Below the pieces are notes generated by a model that saw only the letters and a program-made list of their open reading frames with translations, was not told where the DNA came from and ran no database searches. Below are positions 56,037 to 64,000 of a stretch of 64,000 nt of DNA, piece after piece. The stretch comes from Pelagibacterium lentulum (lineage in GTDB: Bacteria; Pseudomonadota; Alphaproteobacteria; Rhizobiales; Devosiaceae): assembly GCF_003992625.1 (NCBI RefSeq), contig NZ_RZMW01000008.1:1-64000 (forward strand), written 5' to 3'. How positions within the stretch are numbered: position 1 is the first letter of the stretch; every line of letters starts with the position of its first letter. Made by a program: the position numbers and the translations under genes.

Positions 56037-57863
56037 ATGTGCGGTATTGTCGGGATCATTGGTGTCGAACCCGTTGCCGAGCGACTGGTCGAAGCGTTGC
56101 GGCGCCTTGAATATCGCGGTTATGATAGCGCGGGTATTGCGACGCTGAGTCAAGCCGGACTGGATCGCAGACGCGCCGAAGGCAAGCTCTCCAATCTCGC
56201 GAAGCGTCTCGATGAGAGCCCGCTGGGCGGTGTCATTGGCATCGGGCATACGCGCTGGGCTACCCATGGTGGCGCTACCGAGGGCAATGCACATCCCCAT
56301 ACGACGCCAAAAGTCGCCGTTGTTCATAATGGAATTATCGAGAATTTTCATGATCTTCTGGCCGATCTTGCGCGTGATGGGTATAAACCTGCCAGCCAGA
56401 CCGACACAGAGTCAGTTGCCCTATGGGTAACGCGCGAAATTGACCGTGGCGCAACCCCGCAAGAGGCTGTGGCCAATACATTGCCGAGATTGAAAGGCAC
56501 CTTCGGGCTGGTTTTCCTTTTCACCGGGCATGACGATCTGCTGATAGCGGCACGCCAGGGTTCGCCACTTGCAATCGGGCATGGCGAAAAGGAAATGTAT
56601 CTGGGATCGGATGCTTTCGCGCTCGCGCCTTTCACAAATCGCATCACCTATCTCGAAGAGGGTGACTGGGCGGTGTTGACCCCCGGCAAGGTTGTTATCC
56701 GGGACTTTGATGGCAACCCGGTCGAGCGGCAGACGCAGATTTCTTCGGCTTCTGCCGCGCTGGCGGACAAGGGCAACCACCGCCATTTCATGGCCAAGGA
56801 AATTTACGAGCAGCCCGAAACCATTTCCCACACGCTTGCTCATTATGTCGATCTGGCAGCCGAACAGGTTTCGTTGCGTGAGAAACTGCCTTTCGACTTT
56901 GCAAAGCTCTCACGGCTGACCATAACGGCCTGTGGCACAGCCTATTATGCGGGTCTTGTCGCCAAATACTGGTTCGAGCGCTATGCGCGCTTGGCCGTGG
57001 ACATCGATGTGGCTTCCGAATTCCGTTATCGTGAACCGCCGTTGCCGGAAAACGGACTTATGCTGGTGATTTCTCAGTCTGGAGAGACCGCCGATACGCT
57101 GGCTGCACTTCGCTATGCGGCAAAGGAAGGTCAGCACATCGCAGCGCTGGTCAACGTGCAGGAGTCAACGATCGCCCGAGAGGCTGATGTTGTTTTCCCG
57201 ACCCTTTGCGGTCCGGAAATCGGCGTGGCTTCCACCAAGGCCTTTACGGCCCAGCTTACCGCGCTGGCCAGCCTTGCCATTGCAGCCGGGCAGGCGCGCG
57301 GCGTTCTTGAACCGTCCGAGGCCCATGCGCTGGTGCGCGCGTTGATCGAGTTGCCGAGCGCCGTTTCCGAAGCGCTGCGTAGCGAGGGAGCTATCGAGGA
57401 AATTTCGCGCGGTCTTTCCCGCGCCTCGGACGTACTTTATCTCGGACGGGGCCAGATGTTTCCTCTGGCGCTGGAGGGTGCCCTCAAGCTCAAGGAAATT
57501 TCCTACATCCACGCCGAAGGTTATGCGGCGGGCGAACTCAAACACGGCCCGATTGCGCTGGTGAATGAAGATATGCCGGTCGTGGTCGTCGCGCCATCGG
57601 ATGAGCTTATAGAAAAAACGCTTTCCAACATGCACGAAGTGGCAGCGCGAGGGGGCAAGATTATCCTGATTACCGACGACGAAGGTGCGGTCCAGGCGGG
57701 CGACGGCATTACCGATATCCTCTTAATGCCCAAGGCGCATCCGTTCGTTGCGCCAATCCTGTCCGCAATCCCTGTGCAGCTGCTGGCCTATCACACAGCC
57801 GTGTTCATGGGTACCGACGTCGATCAGCCGCGAAATCTGGCAAAATCGGTCACTGTGGAATAA
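56037..57863 (+). CDS. glmS: Glutamine-fructose-6-phosphate aminotransferase (isomerizing)
   Basis: 608 residues. MCGIVGIIG carries the N-terminal nucleophile Cys; GIGHTRWATHGGATEGNAHPH is the glutaminase block. Two SIS domains follow (TACGTAYYAGLVAKYWFE; ISQSGETADTLAALR) and the C-terminus ends QPRNLAKSVTVE as in the family. It makes glucosamine-6-phosphate, the first amino-sugar step. No glmS ribozyme or sRNA site is visible in the 4-base gap to glmU. Confidence 0.97.
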   Translation: MCGIVGIIGVEPVAERLVEALRRLEYRGYDSAGIATLSQAGLDRRRAEGKLSNLAKRLDESPLGGVIGIGHTRWATHGGATEGNAHPHTTPKVAVVHNGIIENFHDLLADLARDGYKPASQTDTESVALWVTREIDRGATPQEAVANTLPRLKGTFGLVFLFTGHDDLLIAARQGSPLAIGHGEKEMYLGSDAFALAPFTNRITYLEEGDWAVLTPGKVVIRDFDGNPVERQTQISSASAALADKGNHRHFMAKEIYEQPETISHTLAHYVDLAAEQVSLREKLPFDFAKLSRLTITACGTAYYAGLVAKYWFERYARLAVDIDVASEFRYREPPLPENGLMLVISQSGETADTLAALRYAAKEGQHIAALVNVQESTIAREADVVFPTLCGPEIGVASTKAFTAQLTALASLAIAAGQARGVLEPSEAHALVRALIELPSAVSEALRSEGAIEEISRGLSRASDVLYLGRGQMFPLALEGALKLKEISYIHAEGYAAGELKHGPIALVNEDMPVVVVAPSDELIEKTLSNMHEVAARGGKIILITDDEGAVQAGDGITDILLMPKAHPFVAPILSAIPVQLLAYHTAVFMGTDVDQPRNLAKSVTVE

Positions 57864-57934
57864 TGGTTGCAACTTTGTTCTGTTGAAAAAACTGTCAAGC
57901 TTGCCACCTATACAATTCGACGCAGCGATTCTCT

Positions 57935-58759
57935 GTGGTGGAGCAAAAATTGGACCAGGACCAAACACCTGAAAACCCTCTCGAGGCCTTGATTCATCCT
58001 GAAAAGCCATCCTTTGGCCGACGGATTGTAAACTATTTTTTCGCCGGGCTGGTTCTGGCAGGGCCGATTGCCATTACGCTTTATCTTGCCTGGGCATTTA
58101 TCGGGTTGGTTGATGGCTGGGTGGTGCCCCTGTTGCCGCAATGGCTCAACCCGTCGCGATATCTGCCATTTGGTATTCCCGGCCTTGGATTGATCGTTGC
58201 GATCGTGGCCATCACGCTCGTCGGCTTCTTTGCCGCCAATTTTGTCGGGCGCCGCCTGTTCCATCTAGGAGAGCGGATCGTATCGCGGGTGCCGGTAATT
58301 TCGTCGGTTTATGGAGCGCTCAAGCAGATTTTCGATACGCTGATCACGCAGCGGGGTACGAGTTTCAAGAATGTCGGGCTCATCGAATATCCCCGCAAAG
58401 GCGTCTGGGCTGTCGTTTTGATTGCTTCGGAAGCGCGTGGCGAAGTCGCGTACAAAATACCGGGTGAGGATCTGATCGGTGTTTTCATGCCCACGACCCC
58501 AAACCCAACAACGGGGTTTTTGATGTTCCTGCCGCGTAAGGACGTTATCGTTTTGGATATGTCGGTCGAAGAGGGCGCAAAGCTGATTATTTCGGCGGGC
58601 CTTGTAGCGCCTGTTTATCATCCGAAGGTAGCAAAACTGGCCGAAGAGGCGATGAACAAGCGCAACCTGGAAGAGCAGGGAGCTACCGCCGAGCCTTTAT
58701 CCGGCCTTGATGAGCGGGATGGCGAGGTCCTTTCGGAAAAGGTAGAGGAGCGCACGTAG
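57935..58759 (+). CDS. DUF502 domain-containing membrane protein
   Basis: 274 residues from a GTG. Two transmembrane segments (RIVNYFFAGLVLAGPIAITLYLAWAFIG and LGLIVAIVAITLVGFFAANFVG) precede a soluble domain with RVPVISSVYGALKQIFDTL, KGVWAVVLIASEARGEV and MPTTPNPTTGFLMFLPRKDV, the DUF502 (COG2928) signatures. Function unknown; related plant proteins (LCV/COV1) act in membrane traffic. Its 3' end overlaps the convergent recG by 63 bases. Confidence 0.9.
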   Translation: MVEQKLDQDQTPENPLEALIHPEKPSFGRRIVNYFFAGLVLAGPIAITLYLAWAFIGLVDGWVVPLLPQWLNPSRYLPFGIPGLGLIVAIVAITLVGFFAANFVGRRLFHLGERIVSRVPVISSVYGALKQIFDTLITQRGTSFKNVGLIEYPRKGVWAVVLIASEARGEVAYKIPGEDLIGVFMPTTPNPTTGFLMFLPRKDVIVLDMSVEEGAKLIISAGLVAPVYHPKVAKLAEEAMNKRNLEEQGATAEPLSGLDERDGEVLSEKVEERT

Positions 58760-60805
58760 CGCATCACCGTCCGGCCCTGTCAGGCCAGGATTGCGCTCCA
58801 GCGCGGCGCGGGCATCTTCGTGGGCCATTTCCAGAAGATGCCTGTGAACGTCCGGTACAGCGATGCGGTAGCCGGGCATGCCGGATTGGCGCGTGCCCAG
58901 AAGATCGCCGTGCCCGCGCAGTTCAAGGTCTTTTTCGGCAATCTCAAAACCGTCCTCGGTCTTGCGGATGGTTTCCAGCCGCGCTTTTGCCGTTTCGCTC
59001 AAAGGCTCAGAATAGAGCAGCAGGCAGGCGGAGCGCGCCGAACCGCGTCCCACGCGGCCGCGCAACTGGTGCAGTTGAGCCAGGCCAAAGCGTTCGGCAT
59101 GCTCGATAATGATGATTGTGGCGTTGGGAACGTCCACGCCCACTTCAATCACTGTCGTTGCAACCAATATCTGCGCTTCGCCCGACTGGAAGCGCGCCAT
59201 GGCATTTTGCTTTTCGTTTGCGCTCATGCGGCCATGGACAAGCTGCACCTTGTCACCAAAGTGCTTTTTGAGATCGGCAAAGCGGTCTTCGGCGGCAACT
59301 ACGTCGAGTACCTCGCTCTCCTCGACCAGCGGGCAAACCCAATAGGCTTGCGCGCCTTCATCAAGACGGGAGGCGAGGCGTGAAATAACACGCTCATATT
59401 CGGATATGGGCAAGGTCGCGGTGTCGATCGGCTGCCGGCCCACGGGTTTCTCACGCAGCACCGACACGTCCATGTCTCCGAAATGGGTCAGTACGAGCGT
59501 TCTGGGGATGGGCGTTGCCGTCATGACAAGAAGGTCTGTGCGATGGCCTTTGCCCGAGAGCGCGAGGCGCTGATGGACGCCGAACCGATGCTGTTCGTCA
59601 ACCACTGTCAGGCCGAGATTTTTAAATTCGACGTCAGCCTGAAACAGCGCATGGGTGCCCACCGCGATTGTGATCTGTCCATCGGCCAGCCCTGAGAGGG
59701 CCTTGCGGCGTTCAGCAGCCGGCATTTTCCCTGTCATTAGCACGATGCCAATCCCAGCAGCGTCGCAAAGCGGCTTGAGCGTTTTGAAGTGCTGGGCGGC
59801 AAGAAGCTCGGTTGGCGCCATCAGGCTCGATTGCGCACCGCCTTCTGCTACGGCAGCCATTGCCATGAGCGCAACCACGGTTTTGCCCGATCCCACGTCG
59901 CCCTGAAGCAAGCGTGACATGCGTTTGGGTTTGCCCAGATCTTCCTTGATTGCGGCAATCGCTTCGTGCTGGCCATCGGTTAGGGCAAAGGGTAGGGCGG
60001 CTTGAACCCTATCGGTCAATAGTCCTGTAAAGGTACGCGCTATGCCAGTATCGCGCACCAACGTGGAACGCACGAGGTTCAGCGCTAATTGTCCGGCCAG
60101 ATATTCGTCATAGGCAAGCCGCATGCGTGAGGGCGAAACGATATCGCCTTCTGCAGGCCGCTGGGGCGCATGAATGTGTTTCAAGGCTTCGGAAAAGCCC
60201 GGCCAGCCCATCAGCGTGCGCCGATCCTTGTTGATCCATTCAGGGATGATCGGCACGGTATCGAGAGCGTTGAGGATAACCTTGCGCAGAACCTTGGACG
60301 AAAGCCCATGCGTCAAGGGATAGACCGGTTCGACCATCGGCAGGGTCGCGAGTTTATCTGGCTCGACGATGTAGTCGGGGTGGGTCATCTGCTTTTCACG
60401 TCCGAAAAAGCCGATTTCCCCTGAGACGTAACGAGTTTCGCCGATCGGCAGCGCGCGTTCGACCCATCCTCCTTGGGCGCCGAAGAAGGTCAGGGTGATT
60501 TCGCCCGTGTCGTCATGCGCCTTAACACGCATCGGCGCGCGATTGTTGCCGCGCGGGGGCAAGATATGGTCGTCGATATGTAGCTTCAGCGTTGCAATGG
60601 CGCCAACCTGCGCATAAGCGATGCCGTTTTGGCTGCGCCGGTCGATGACGCCGGATGGCATATGCATGAGGACATCGAGAACCACCGCATCCTGTCCGTC
60701 AGGTGCGCCGAAAAACTTGGCGAAAAGCACACCAAGTTGCGGGCCGACGCCTTTCATCGACTTGAGAGAGCGAAACAGCGGGTTGAGGATATCGGGGCGC
60801 GGCAC
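58697..60805 (-). CDS. recG: ATP-dependent DNA helicase RecG
   Basis: 702 residues taking the GTG at 60805, where homology starts (RPDILNPLFRSLKSMKGVGPQ). An open frame continues 36 codons further, but that would leave 17 bases to sdhE. The wedge/OB domain occupies the first part. Walker A GDVGSGKT is about residues 302-309, and VVDEQHRFGV and ATPIPRTL are helicase motifs II and III; GRVGRG is motif VI. It remodels stalled replication forks and Holliday junctions. Length matches the family (about 690-705). Confidence 0.95.
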   Translation of the reverse strand: MPRPDILNPLFRSLKSMKGVGPQLGVLFAKFFGAPDGQDAVVLDVLMHMPSGVIDRRSQNGIAYAQVGAIATLKLHIDDHILPPRGNNRAPMRVKAHDDTGEITLTFFGAQGGWVERALPIGETRYVSGEIGFFGREKQMTHPDYIVEPDKLATLPMVEPVYPLTHGLSSKVLRKVILNALDTVPIIPEWINKDRRTLMGWPGFSEALKHIHAPQRPAEGDIVSPSRMRLAYDEYLAGQLALNLVRSTLVRDTGIARTFTGLLTDRVQAALPFALTDGQHEAIAAIKEDLGKPKRMSRLLQGDVGSGKTVVALMAMAAVAEGGAQSSLMAPTELLAAQHFKTLKPLCDAAGIGIVLMTGKMPAAERRKALSGLADGQITIAVGTHALFQADVEFKNLGLTVVDEQHRFGVHQRLALSGKGHRTDLLVMTATPIPRTLVLTHFGDMDVSVLREKPVGRQPIDTATLPISEYERVISRLASRLDEGAQAYWVCPLVEESEVLDVVAAEDRFADLKKHFGDKVQLVHGRMSANEKQNAMARFQSGEAQILVATTVIEVGVDVPNATIIIIEHAERFGLAQLHQLRGRVGRGSARSACLLLYSEPLSETAKARLETIRKTEDGFEIAEKDLELRGHGDLLGTRQSGMPGYRIAVPDVHRHLLEMAHEDARAALERNPGLTGPDGDALRALLYLFRKDLAIPLIKAG

Positions 60806-60930
60806 GATCGATCCGGTGGTGGACTGGGCTTGGGCGAGGTTAACCGGCGTTGGCGTGCCCGGCAATCGGGTGTGGTGACAAATGCGGCGCAAGGTCTTAT
60901 GAAAACCCTCCAACAGCGAAAAAGACTCTC

Positions 60931-61209
60931 ATGACTGACCTCGAAAACGTGGAAGTCCGGCGCAAGCGTCTGCTCTACCGGGCCGAGCATCGCGGAACCC
61001 AGGAACTCGACATTCTGATTGGCGGATATGTTGCCGACCATCTCGATTCGCTCGATCATGCGCAGCTTGATCGGCTCGAAGCGCTGCTGGACAACGAGGA
61101 GACTGACCTTCAGGCTTGGATCATGGGGCAGCGCGATATTCCCGCAGATGCCGATCATCGCCTGATCGACGCTATTCGTGAGCATCAGATCAAGCGGGTC
61201 GGCACGTGA
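60931..61209 (+). CDS. sdhE: FAD assembly factor SdhE
   Basis: 92 residues. VRRKRLLYRAEHRGTQELDILIGGYV has the RGxxELD signature of the SdhE/Sdh5 (DUF339) family, which helps attach FAD to succinate dehydrogenase. Helical, soluble. It overlaps mfd by 4 bases (GTGA), a gene pair conserved in Rhizobiales. Divergent from recG by about 125 bases. Confidence 0.94.
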   Translation: MTDLENVEVRRKRLLYRAEHRGTQELDILIGGYVADHLDSLDHAQLDRLEALLDNEETDLQAWIMGQRDIPADADHRLIDAIREHQIKRVGT

Positions 61210-64000
61210 GTATCGACGCCGCAGCGATGCTGGACAGACCATCGCGCGTTCTGGCCAACCTGCCCGACGGTATGCAGCCGGCGGTGCTGGCGCGTGAGAT
61301 CGAACAACGCTTAAAGGAAGCTCCGCAAGCCCAGGTTTCACTGGTCTTTGTAGCGCGTGACGGGCGGCGGCTATTGCGTATGGCCGAGATTTTGGAGCAG
61401 ATGCTTCCCGGTCATCCGATTCTGACACTGCCTGCCTGGGACTGTCTGCCCTATGATCGTGTTTCGCCCAATGCCGTAACGATAGCGTCGCGCATGGCAA
61501 CGCTCAGCCGGTTGACGGATCAATCGGTGCAGGGCGCTGTGGTGCTCACCGCAGTGAATGCGCTGATCCAGAAAGTCGTGCCCAAAGACATCGTGGCCGC
61601 GATGACCTTTTCTGCTGCGGCCGGTGCCATGGTCGATAGCGACAGGCTTGTCGCATGGGCGGCTGATAACGGGTATCTGCGCGTGCCGACCGTGCGGGAA
61701 GCCGGTGAATTTGCCGTGCGCGGCGGGCTTGTTGACCTGTTTCCAGCAGGACGTGATGCGCCGCTGCGTTTCGACTTCTTTGGCTCACAGCTTGAAACGA
61801 TCCGTTCCTTCGATCCCGAAAGCCAGCGCACGACCGGCAATATCAAGCGTGTAACGCTGGTGCCTATGAGCGAGGCTCTGCTGACCGAGGACACAATCCG
61901 ACGGTTCAGGCGCAATTATACAACAGCGTTTGGTGGTAATACTGCGGATGACCCGCTTTATGGTGCGATCAGCGCCGGTCAGCGTTTCGCGGGTATGGAG
62001 CATTGGCTGCCGTTCTTTTACGAGCGGCTCGATACCTTGGCGTCTTATGTGGGCGACGCGCCCTTCTTTTTCGACGATCAGGCGAAAGAGGCTTTTGCCG
62101 AGCGGCGCGAGCAGATCGTTGACTATTACGACGCCCGCGTTCAGGCGCGCGAGCAGGGCGGTGCCGCTGCGGCCGGCGCGCCCTATAAGCCTATCGCGCC
62201 GGATCTGCTCTATCATGTCGATCAATCTGTGTACGAACTGGCACTCGGCCATGAGATAGCAGAGCTTTCGCCGTTCCTGCCGGCCGATGACAGCCTGCCC
62301 GTCATCGATTGCGCCGGCCGACTTGCTCCCAATTTCGCAGCCGAAAGGCAGGCAACTGACACTAATCTTTTTGAAGCGGTGATCAGCAGGATCAAGACCG
62401 AAGCGCGGGCAGGGCGCAAGACTATCATCACTTGCTGGAGCGAGGGCACGCGTGATCGCATGGGGCAGGTGCTGCGCGATCACGGGCTGAAAGCGATACG
62501 CAAGCTGGAAAACTGGCACGCGGTATCTGCCCTTAAGGTCGGGCAGCTCGGACTTGCAATTTTGCCGCTCGAAACTGGCTATGTGACCGACGACATAGCG
62601 GTTATCTCCGAGCAGGATATTCTAGGCGAGCGGATCATTCGCTCCACGCGCCGCAAAAAGGCATCGGATGCGCTGACAGAAGCGACCAGCCTTTCGGCCG
62701 GCGATCTGGTCGTGCATGTGGATCACGGCATTGGACGCTTTATCGGCCTTAAGGCCATTGAGGCTGCCGGTGCACCCCATGATTGCGTTGAGATCGAATA
62801 TGCGCGTGGGGACAAGCTCTATCTGCCGGTTGAGAATATCGAACTGCTCTCTCGTTATGGTTCGGAAGGCGCCGAACTTGATCGGTTGGGCGGAGCGGCT
62901 TGGCAGGCCAAGAAATCCAAGCTCAAGCAGCGCATCCGCATCATGGCGGAACAGCTTATAAAGATCGCTGCGGCTCGCCATATGGCATCCACTGATCCGG
63001 TAGAGGTGCAAACCGGGGCCTACGACGAATTTTGTACGCGCTTTCCCTATGAGGAAACTGAAGATCAGCTTACCACCATCGATGTGGTTTTCGACGATCT
63101 GACGTCGGGCCGGATCATGGATCGGCTTGTCTGCGGCGATGTGGGTTTTGGCAAGACCGAGGTTGCGCTGCGGGCGGCGTTTGTTGTGGCCATGAGCGGG
63201 CGGCAGGTGGCCGTCGTGGTGCCAACCACACTGCTCTCTCGCCAGCATTTCAAGACCTTTTCGGAGCGTTTCGCTGGGTTGCCAGTTACCGTGCGGCAGG
63301 CTTCCAGACTGGTGTCGGCGGCGGACCTTAAGGCCACCAGAGAAGGCATCAAGGATGGCAGCGTGGACATTGTCGTGGGCACTCATGCCCTATTGTCCAA
63401 GTCCATCGAATTCAAGGATCTGGGCCTTCTTGTGATCGACGAAGAGCAGCATTTCGGCGTCGGTCACAAGGAGCGCCTCAAGGAGCTCAAGGCCAACGTC
63501 CATGTGCTGACGCTTTCAGCGACGCCGATACCGCGGACGCTGCAACTGGCACTGACAGGCGTGCGCGATCTGTCACTGCTGGCAACGCCCCCGGTGGACA
63601 GGCTGGCAATTCGCACTTTCGTTTCGCCCTTTGATCCCTTGGTGGTGCGCGAAGCGCTGTTGCGCGAGAAATATCGCGGTGGGCAGGCCTTCTATGTCTG
63701 TCCCCGGATTTCTGACCAGGCCGATATTGCAGATTTCCTGCGCAATCATGTTCCCGAGGTCAATTTTGTCGTGGCTAATGGCCAGATGCCGCCCGGCCAG
63801 CTCGATGACACGATGAATGCCTTTTATGATGGCAAGTTCGATGTGCTGGTTGCAACGACGATCGTGGAGTCGGGGCTGGACGTGCCAACCGCCAATACGC
63901 TGATCGTGCATCGTGCCGACAAGTTTGGTCTGGCGCAGCTTTATCAGATACGCGGACGTATCGGTCGCTCCAAAACGCGGGCCTACGCGATTTTCACGGT
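61206..64000 (+). CDS. mfd: Transcription-repair coupling factor Mfd (3' end beyond the window)
   Basis: The first 931 residues, from a GTG overlapping the sdhE stop; the frame is open to the right edge, and about 230 residues should follow. The N-terminal UvrB-like part is present (AWDCLPYDRVSPN; REAGEFAVRGGLVDLFPAG), then the RNA polymerase-interacting domain (GDLVVHVDHGIGRFIGL) and the translocase: Walker A GDVGFGKTE at 644-652, DEEQHFGVGHKERLK at 745 onward, and STIVESGLDVPTANT-type motif V. It removes stalled RNA polymerase and recruits UvrA; uvrA lies at 33-36 kb. Confidence 0.96.
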   Translation, partial: MSIDAAAMLDRPSRVLANLPDGMQPAVLAREIEQRLKEAPQAQVSLVFVARDGRRLLRMAEILEQMLPGHPILTLPAWDCLPYDRVSPNAVTIASRMATLSRLTDQSVQGAVVLTAVNALIQKVVPKDIVAAMTFSAAAGAMVDSDRLVAWAADNGYLRVPTVREAGEFAVRGGLVDLFPAGRDAPLRFDFFGSQLETIRSFDPESQRTTGNIKRVTLVPMSEALLTEDTIRRFRRNYTTAFGGNTADDPLYGAISAGQRFAGMEHWLPFFYERLDTLASYVGDAPFFFDDQAKEAFAERREQIVDYYDARVQAREQGGAAAAGAPYKPIAPDLLYHVDQSVYELALGHEIAELSPFLPADDSLPVIDCAGRLAPNFAAERQATDTNLFEAVISRIKTEARAGRKTIITCWSEGTRDRMGQVLRDHGLKAIRKLENWHAVSALKVGQLGLAILPLETGYVTDDIAVISEQDILGERIIRSTRRKKASDALTEATSLSAGDLVVHVDHGIGRFIGLKAIEAAGAPHDCVEIEYARGDKLYLPVENIELLSRYGSEGAELDRLGGAAWQAKKSKLKQRIRIMAEQLIKIAAARHMASTDPVEVQTGAYDEFCTRFPYEETEDQLTTIDVVFDDLTSGRIMDRLVCGDVGFGKTEVALRAAFVVAMSGRQVAVVVPTTLLSRQHFKTFSERFAGLPVTVRQASRLVSAADLKATREGIKDGSVDIVVGTHALLSKSIEFKDLGLLVIDEEQHFGVGHKERLKELKANVHVLTLSATPIPRTLQLALTGVRDLSLLATPPVDRLAIRTFVSPFDPLVVREALLREKYRGGQAFYVCPRISDQADIADFLRNHVPEVNFVVANGQMPPGQLDDTMNAFYDGKFDVLVATTIVESGLDVPTANTLIVHRADKFGLAQLYQIRGRIGRSKTRAYAIFT

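Overview
The window is ordinary chromosome of an alphaproteobacterium. Gene order points to the Hyphomicrobiales (Rhizobiales): argS, a SPOR protein, scpA, scpB, tatABC, serS, surE, pcm and an nlpD-like gene, followed by yajC and a fused secDF; also recG/sdhE/mfd, uvrA divergent from ssb, PopZ, ExoR-like and DUF1127 proteins, and intergenic repeats of a type common in that order. A fused SecDF and the general protein character would suit Devosiaceae (Devosia/Pelagibacterium-like), but this family-level placement is inference. Apart from one insertion sequence at the left edge I see no prophage, integrase, plasmid, CRISPR or defence genes.

Layout. 0-1 kb: a complete IS5-family (IS427-type) element, its transposase read through a -1 frameshift. 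1-9 kb: a small unknown gene, a PIMT-like methyltransferase, tolC, popZ, valS and an ExoR-like periplasmic regulator. 9-11 kb (minus): xth, a LysE-type exporter and an ErpA-type Fe-S carrier. 11-24 kb (plus): dgt, argS, SPOR, scpAB, tatABC, serS, surE, pcm, nlpD-like. This run joins cell division and envelope, chromosome condensation, Tat export and damage-repair enzymes; nagZ, common between SPOR and scpA in relatives, is absent. 24-31 kb: a DUF815 ATPase (minus), yajC-secDF-Mth938-squalene/phytoene synthase-like (plus), trmFO (minus). 31-33 kb: three DUF1127-type small genes around a glutathione transferase, with two repeat elements. 33-37 kb: uvrA and ssb diverging around a clear alphaproteobacterial SOS box. 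37-42 kb: arginase plus ornithine aminotransferase, then on minus a YihY protein, a PF10116 host-attachment protein and an MFS transporter.

42-51 kb (plus): gyrA, coaD, two cyclophilins, queA, tgt, pgi, map. The Tgt here has lost all four ligands of its structural zinc site. 51-54.6 kb (minus): four small envelope or secreted proteins of mostly unknown function, tRNA-Lys(UUU) and a SPOR-like membrane protein; this is the least explained stretch. 54.7-64 kb: glmU-glmS for UDP-GlcNAc supply, a DUF502 membrane protein, recG (minus), sdhE and mfd, which runs off the right edge.

I did not find a convincing undescribed multi-gene system. The most unusual observations are the zinc-less Tgt, the NlpD-like protein with a dead LytM site, the orphan envelope cluster at 51-53.5 kb, a 29-codon reading frame with a perfect ribosome binding site between uvrA and ssb, and the DUF1127 cluster.
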